A DNA stretch of 38,707 nucleotides from Trichosphaerium sp. ATCC 40318 (lineage: Eukaryota; Discosea; Flabellinia; Trichosidae). A program made the position numbers and the translations under genes. This document shows positions 33,586-38,707 of the stretch, in pieces. The stretch spans positions 1 to 38,707 of the forward strand of contig JALMLS010000251.1 in assembly GCA_038496445.1 (NCBI GenBank). The letters run 5' to 3'. The notes under the pieces were generated by a model. That model saw only the letters and a list, made by a program, of their open reading frames with translations, did no database searches and had not been told where the DNA came from. How positions within the stretch are numbered: the first letter of the stretch is position 1; every line of letters starts with the position of its first letter.

Positions 33586-34354
33586 TTATTTAATTTTGTT
33601 GGTCAACAATCTCTTCGTGTTTTACGGCTCCCCAGCTGAAGGACGAAACGTCATTTGTACGGGATCCTTGAAACAACATTTACAATCTACAAACGTCAAT
33701 AAATTGGTAGTGTAAAAAAAGTTGTATCAATGGCGTTTTTCTCACGTGATGGCTTTCCTGTTCGCGGTTTGGTAGGCGTTTAAGAGAAGCGCCTACAGTT
33801 TCTTCGATGTTGGATTGAGAACGTGTGATGTTCCCTTGAAAGCCATATGTTCCAGAACGCTGTCAGCATCGATCCAAATGCCAATAGTGGCCTTGACGTG
33901 AATGCAAGGCGATTGATTTTTTTTATTTAGTACCTTCTCGCGTTTAACGCACTCTCGTTTTTTTGGAGGGGCTCAATTAGAGCTGACGGAGTTGTGTAGC
34001 AGGCTCATAAGGCGCGGTAATGATAGGACCAATAATCACTGTCGTTGAGAACCCCCAAGGCGGTGGCTTTATTTCGATATCAGCGGAATACACTAATACT
34101 TAGTACCACTACGCAACTGCCAAATAATATAATGATGGAGGTAGCAAGTAATGCTGACACATCATTGTATCGCGGTCCCACTCTGCATCTAGTAAGAAGG
34201 ATGTAAGATCCTCTAAAACCTTAGCAACAGCCAATGCTGGCAATTGGAGAATTAAACATACGATCAAGTACTATATTGGCTGATGACATCTATCTGGGTG
34301 AGCTGTCAGCTCTGTAGCCAACCCAAACCGTGTGATGACCCCTACCGCAGCATG
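33586..34354. other. Loop region, nothing recognised
   Basis: No supported feature; may contain further decayed non-LTR element sequence, which I cannot confirm. Confidence 0.35.
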
Positions 34355-34690
34355 TTAGCTGCCGTAGTCTGTCACGATAAGCATCAAATCATCTGGTTGC
34401 ACAGCTCCTCGAATACTAGTACTTGGCTGTATAGCAACATTGAGCGGCTCTACCAATAAAGCTAACAACAAAGGGCATAGCAGGTTACCTTGCCCTATAC
34501 CACGTCCTTTGTTGAAAGTCCAGATGGGCACCATTGATTTTGATCCGCACAGCTTCAAAGCACTGACAAGACAAACAAAGCTGTGACTAAGACCTAGATG
34601 AGTGAGCACCTTAGCAAGGGCTTTCATACTACAAGAGTCAAACGCCTTTTAGCAATTCCTGACAAAGTTTGAGCCAACACGTAATACGAA
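34355..34690 (-). mobile_element. Non-LTR retrotransposon (LINE) reverse-transcriptase remnant
   Basis: Minus-strand reading: KAFDSCSMKALAKVLTHLG (compare the 'KAFDxVxHxxL' block of LINE RT), then FNKGRGIGQGNLLCPLLLAL (the 'RGxxQGxxLSPLLF' block) and VQPDDLMLIVTD in the place of the catalytic YADD. The ADD is changed to PDD and a stop precedes KAFD, so it is dead. No 5' part, endonuclease or poly-A tail is recognisable. It lies in the loop between the inverted-repeat arms. Confidence 0.82.
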
Positions 34691-35019
34691 CTCAGAGGGT
34701 CTATGTTTGGTTTCATTTAAACCTGGCCACGGTTATTTGGGCTAAGAATGTCAAAAAAAATGTATCACAGCTTAAATGAAACACGACATATCTTCACAGT
34801 TTCTCACAACGTGGGATAAACAGTTACGAGTCACGTCATTTTGCAATGTCAAGTATGGAGAAATATTGAAGGCGTTGGGGCAAATAAGAGTACTAACAAA
34901 GGCAATGTAGTAGCGAATAGCAATTTATTGTGCTACAGTAATCATGTAACGTTGTACACCCTTCTTTGTAGGTACATACATACACAGAAAGTTACTGACC
35001 TGATTTAAAACAAAGGATG
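34691..35019. other. Loop spacer, nothing recognised
   Basis: No supported feature. Confidence 0.35.
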
Positions 35020-35360
35020 ATAATACGTACCAACTGCAAAGGAATCGGAAGAAATCCAAGGTGACACATAAAAATAAAGTAAATACTTGATAGAAAAAAA
35101 AAAAGAAAGTAAGACATACCGATTGCAAAGCAATCGAAAAAGCAGTCCGAGTAGTGAATTACAAGAGGTAATTCCAATAGTATGGCCCAAGAGGAATGCC
35201 AAGAGTGAGTGTCAAGAGGGAACACCAAGAGTGAGAACATAAAAATAAAGTTAGGTAGATACAAAAAACAAAGAAAGGTAAGACGTACCGATTGCAAAGC
35301 AATCGAAAGATCATGCCAAAAGTGAGCGCCAAGAGTGAATACCAAGACCAAGTACCTAGA
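35020..35360. repeat. Satellite-like tandem repeat with internal palindrome
   Basis: About 2.5 units. Each begins TACCGATTGCAAAGCAATCG, with a perfect CGATTGC-AAA-GCAATCG palindrome at 35120-35136 and 35289-35305 and a decayed copy (CCAACTGCAAAGGAATCGG) near 35028. Units then carry 11-13 bp sub-repeats of CCAAGAGTGAG type and end with ACATAAAAATAAAGT, a poly-A run and AAAGTAAGAC. Confidence 0.75.
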
Positions 35361-35412
35361 ACGTAAGCAAATTGTATAATGTATTTTATTTTTGGAAGCT
35401 ATTTCAGGTTAT

Positions 35413-35480
35413 TGAAGAAGTGCTATTTCAAAGAAGTGCTATTTTATAAGAAGAGCTAATTTAAGAAGTGCTATAAGATC
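35413..35480. repeat. Short tandem repeat, GAAGTGCTATTT-type
   Basis: Four imperfect copies of (A)AGAAGTGCTATTT with variable spacers. No coding. Confidence 0.65.
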
Positions 35481-36219
35481 CTATGACAAAACGGGATTAG
35501 CAAAGAAGGCACCGCTATAGTGCCAAAGGCTTCTCTGATTTTTGCTTGTAGGACGAGACAGGAACCTAAATAAAAAAAGAGTTATCGAAAAACTAGCAAG
35601 CCTCCAAAGCCATTTCCCACGTCATCTGTGTTGTCAAAAAATCTGAAACAATTATAACGTACAAGCCAAAGCGCGATTATTTTTGTCAATGTACGCCTCG
35701 AGGTTGCGCTCAAGGGTTGCGCAAGCTCTTAAAGCTGCCTCTTCCTCTTGAAACGAAGCGTCAAAAATAAATACAACTATTATTGTAATTGCCCTCTGTG
35801 AGAGCTGGCTCCGAAAAGTGGCGACCCAGTGTGAGGTCTAGTGTCGCTAGCATATACTTTGCTAGGTGACCATAGCGCTGCTGGATCCGTCTAAGCTAAA
35901 CGGTTAACAAGTTTAACTTTCGGCCTTACTGTACTATCCTATCTTGCTGCTCTTACCTGTTCTGACTCGCAAACTTGCATGCTGTACAAAACTAAAACAG
36001 TTAGAACAAATTAGACACGTACATTTCAAGTCCCAAAAGTTGCTTCTGATAGATAGCAATTTATCTGCACTCCCGTATAACATCCAAATTAAATCTGGAG
36101 TCACAATGCTGTAGGTAATTGCGTTGTACAGCAAGTTCGTTGATTACATTCTTCGTTACTGATACACTACACACAAGGCATTAGGATCAGTTGTAGGAAC
36201 ACTAGCCACTTGTCTAGGC
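35481..36219. other. Loop spacer, nothing recognised
   Basis: No ORF with splice support; the exon 1 and exon 2 expected upstream of the family-1 fragment at 36220 are not found. Confidence 0.4.
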
Positions 36220-36357
36220 TCTTGGAGCTGGTGTTACTGGAAGGTGCTCTTGGCTGGTAAGAAGCTGGACGAGATTGCTGTCTACGAGCTTAACCAAAAG
36301 TCGGCGAGAGTGCTACAAACGCGTAGCAACATCACGTTTACAAACCTATCGGATGGT
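36220..36357 (+). pseudogene. Family-1 exon-3 fragment (plus strand)
   Basis: Reads VLLAGKKLDEIAVYELNQKS then ARVLQTRSNITFTNL, matching the exon 3 of the 8934 gene (VILAGFSLQKFIVKELNEKS; NVLKTRSNIHFKTL) better than the copies in the repeat arms. It breaks at about 36357-36366, before the R-x4-H region, where it meets an opposite-strand fragment. Confidence 0.8.
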
Positions 36358-36365
36358 TGTCTAAA

Positions 36366-36636
36366 GCTTTTTGTTTAGCTCAGCTAGAGCGCCACAAACT
36401 AGCCCCTCACCAGTCACAAGATCTTGAATTGGTGGACTCTACAAAAATAAAGACTAAGAAAACCAATAGTAAACTTGTTCTTCGTACCAAAACTTTGCAC
36501 TCAGGTGTTGGTCTTAGCCCTTGTATCATCCTACGATGGGCCAGGTTAATATCAAAAGAGGATGAAAAGAAACTAGAATTCGTCCAACACGTACTCAAGC
36601 TCTTCTTTGGTGAGTTCAATGCCGTTGATAACCTCA
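36366..36636 (-). pseudogene. Family-1 fragment (minus strand), joined tail-on to the plus-strand fragment
   Basis: Close copy of the arm gene from exon 1 end through exon 2 (MIQGLRPTPECKVL) and intron 2 into the start of exon 3 (GEGLVCGALAELNKKA), then abruptly replaced by the other fragment. Exon 1 start is lost at about 36636. Not functional. Confidence 0.85.
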
Positions 36637-36650
36637 TACAGGTTATCAGT

Positions 36651-37212
36651 AACTTAGTTTGATAATTTGTGTAACGTACGTGGCAAAGGTCATAGCACAT
36701 GTTCAGTATCATGGTAAGCTGTTTGTACCAAAACATCTGAAAAAAAGTGAGTTATGCGAAATTTAAGCGAACTACTCTAAAAATTGCACTTGCAGTCTGA
36801 ACATTGATTTGTAACTTGTGAAGTCTATGTGGATACCTCAAACCTAGAAGGCAGATCTGAGAAAAAAAAAGTAGAATTCCAAAACTTGAGCCTAATGAAC
36901 AAATGCAATATTGACGTGTCCTTGTTAACTAAGAATAAACCTTATTTTACGTACCTATCGATTGTACCTTATTATATACTAATACGAACAGTTTAGTTAA
37001 ATATACTATAAACGAGCCTTGGTGAGGAGTTGCTAGCTGTTGTTTAGAAGTGTGTAAAGTTTGAATCTTGCTTCACGTGGTATTTGAGCACTAAATAGCA
37101 CGTGAAGCATGTTGCTGTGTCTTGTTAAACCCGTATGCAAGAAAGGGTGGTTGGCGGTTTAGCGTTCAACGCAGGGTTTTCACGTGAGTTTTGTGATTAA
37201 AATGGCTACAAG
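36651..37212. other. Loop spacer, nothing recognised
   Basis: AT-rich, no supported gene. Confidence 0.4.
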
Positions 37213-37304
37213 TGCACGTATTTACAGAATGGCACAGCGTGTACATGAGACCATAAGCACAGCATAGAAAACAGCTGTGGGTTGGAATAATTGTTTTAGA
37301 GTGA

Positions 37305-37650
37305 CGATTTTCATGAGAACGTTTCCGCTTTTCGGTGTGAACGAAAATTTCTGCTTAATCTTTACTAGCCACCAAGTGCTTTTTTCCTATTTTAAATACT
37401 TCCAACCTGTTTAAAATACAATTTTGTATCGATTTATAGCCCAAAGCGTGCCTTTGAGGGCTTTTAAGCGATATAATTGTTGCAAAAAAAGGTTGTACAA
37501 CCACGCAAAGTGAGGTTCGCCAAAAACTCATACTTTTTCGTAACCCCGTCTCGCCCTAAACAATCACGCAAACGCCTTTGAATGTCTAAACAGCTATACT
37601 ACGTAAAAAACATATACAGAGGCGGAAAGGTTTAACTTAAAAATGTCAAA
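37305..37650. other. Arm-specific 345-bp block
   Basis: Present only in the right arm, between sequence matching GACATT and CTAAACAATT of the left arm. No ORF, no terminal inverted repeat and no clear target-site duplication seen. It is either an insertion here or a deletion in the left arm. Confidence 0.6.
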
Positions 37651-37786
37651 TTGCTTGTAAAAATAGTAACAATACAACGTGTCATCGAATAGTCAGGTCA
37701 ATTGAAAAGCAAGTAAACACTCAAAGTAGTAAATATGTAAGAAATAGTAAAATAAAACCGAGAAAATAATACGTTTATTTCAGAAC

Positions 37787-38370
37787 TCATTGTTGATTAA
37801 GGACACGAACAAGTTTACCAATACATTCTGCCAAAGCGTTCAGATTAAATTTAAAATTACTGCGAGTCAAGAGATCCCATTGGACTGCCAGCTCATCGAC
37901 AACCTCCCTAGTAACTGCTTTTGTAAGTTGCGCAGCACTAGAGTCGGTTTGCATAAACAACAACCATTCTTGTAGGCACGCAAAGCTGATGTTGCTTTGG
38001 TTTTTTAGGAACTTTCCTGCCTTTTTGTTTAGCTCAGCTAGAGCGCCACAAACTAGCCCCTCACCAGTCACAAGATCTTGAATTGGTGGACTCTACAAAA
38101 ATAAAGACTAAGAAAAACAATAGTAAACTTGTTCTTCGTACCAAAACTTTGCACTCAGGTGTTGGTCTTAGCCCTTGTATCCTACGATGGGCCAGGTTAA
38201 TATCACAAGAGAATGAAAAGAAACTAGAATTCGTCCAACACGTACTCCAGCTCTTCTTTGGTGAGTTCAATGCCGTTGATAACCTTGTACACTTTATTGC
38301 TCCTACACAACATCTTACAAATGCAATAAAATGACACAATGAAGCCGCACTTGTTCTCGTTTGTACTCAT
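37787..38370 (-). CDS. Family-1 protein with degenerate HEPN-like site (right-arm copy)
   Basis: Same three-exon structure as 32197-32783. Differences are few: FLKNQ for FLTNQ in exon 3, silent changes, and a 3-bp deletion at the start of exon 2 that removes Met and leaves E-IQGLRPTP in frame. The putative active-site positions read QWDLLTR in both arms, so the loss precedes the duplication. Intact reading frame after a recent duplication says little about function, but the one length change being in frame is suggestive. Confidence 0.75.
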
Positions 38371-38458
38371 GGTCGTATTGTAGAGTGATAGTAAAGTAAA
38401 GTCTTGACAAGTTGCTTTCTGTTAGACAAGATCCGATGTTTAAGTTGTCTGTTAAGGC

Positions 38459-38707
38459 AGCTTTCTAAGTCTGCTTGTCCATTTTACATTCCTCACACTG
38501 ACATTGTTTGGCTTCTAGCTTGTTAGTACATTCATAAAAAGCAGCTGTTTTTCTGTTTAAACTGATTTACAACAGTACATCCTGCCTATGTACCGCGCAT
38601 GGTGCACACGTTTGCTAATTGTTACGCAGCTTCAGTTTTAACGCTCATGTTAACCTACTAGACACAGCATGAGCAGGAGAAAATACAGGGTACATTTTGT
38701 TAACAAC
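38459..38707. other. Window edge, nothing recognised
   Basis: Past the end of the repeat arm; no ORF or repeat supported. Confidence 0.4.

Larger units (their letters stand above)
37213..38458. repeat. Right arm of large inverted repeat
   Basis: Reverse complement of 32108-33004 at high identity, plus an extra block of about 345 bp at 37305-37650 with no counterpart in the left arm. Confidence 0.9.

Noticed and set aside
36357-36662. 101-codon plus-strand ORF (MSKAFCLAQLERHKLAPHQS...).
   Set aside because: It is the antisense shadow of the minus-strand family-1 fragment; the same shadow occurs in both repeat arms.

Overview
The window is nuclear DNA from a compact, intron-rich eukaryote. 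Evidence: almost every recognisable gene is split by GT-AG introns of about 43-70 nt, very often with a GTACGT-like donor, and the products are eukaryote-only families (SNX-BAR sorting nexin, Sec1/Munc18 protein, Rab2, Pin1, C2-coiled-coil membrane protein, STAT-like SH2 protein). The organism cannot be named from sequence alone. A protist is favoured: the Pin1 lacks a WW domain as in plants and algae, while STAT-like proteins are known from amoebozoans and holozoans.

Layout. 1-1911 (+): 3' part of a PX-BAR sorting nexin. 2102-2841 (-): small charged nuclear-looking protein, followed by a degenerate tRNA-like sequence. 3304-6001 (+): Sec1/Munc18-like protein. 6.0-8.9 kb: fragmentary ORFs, a GC-rich repeat island and a scrambled copy of sequence from 18.1-18.26 kb. 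8934-9512 (+) and 10392-11811 (-): members of two lineage-specific families. 11935-12555 (-): 5'-truncated Rab2 pseudogene. 12726-13340 (-): secreted protein. 13674-15703 (-): C2-coiled-coil-TM protein. 15958-16499 (-): Pin1. 16608-18548 (-): long helical BAR-like protein. 18.6-21.2 kb (+): protein built of 'DWY...GG...YP..W' repeats. 21588-22221 (+): another family-1 member. 22541-25236 (+): STAT-like protein with linker and SH2. 27142-28071 (-): intact Rab2. 29763-30911 (+): second family-2 member. 32.1-38.46 kb: a large inverted repeat with near-identical family-1 genes in its arms; the 4.2-kb loop holds a non-LTR reverse-transcriptase remnant, satellite-like repeats and a chimeric head-on junction of two more family-1 fragments.

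The most interesting content is the set of small multi-exon paralogues in two families (family 1: 8.9, 21.6, 32.2, 38.4 kb plus fragments at 36.2-36.6 kb; family 2: 10.4-11.8 and 29.8-30.9 kb). Four of them carry R-x4-H in a C-terminal helical region (RNDLYH, RNNGAH, RGDVVH, RSLIYH), the signature of HEPN ribonuclease domains, while the most recently amplified pair has lost both residues. I infer an expanding, birth-and-death family of HEPN-like proteins; function is unknown.

Several otherwise well-supported genes need one extra base, usually beside a short homopolymer, to keep frame. This looks like homopolymer under-calling in the assembly, and it affects the confidence of exact exon edges.
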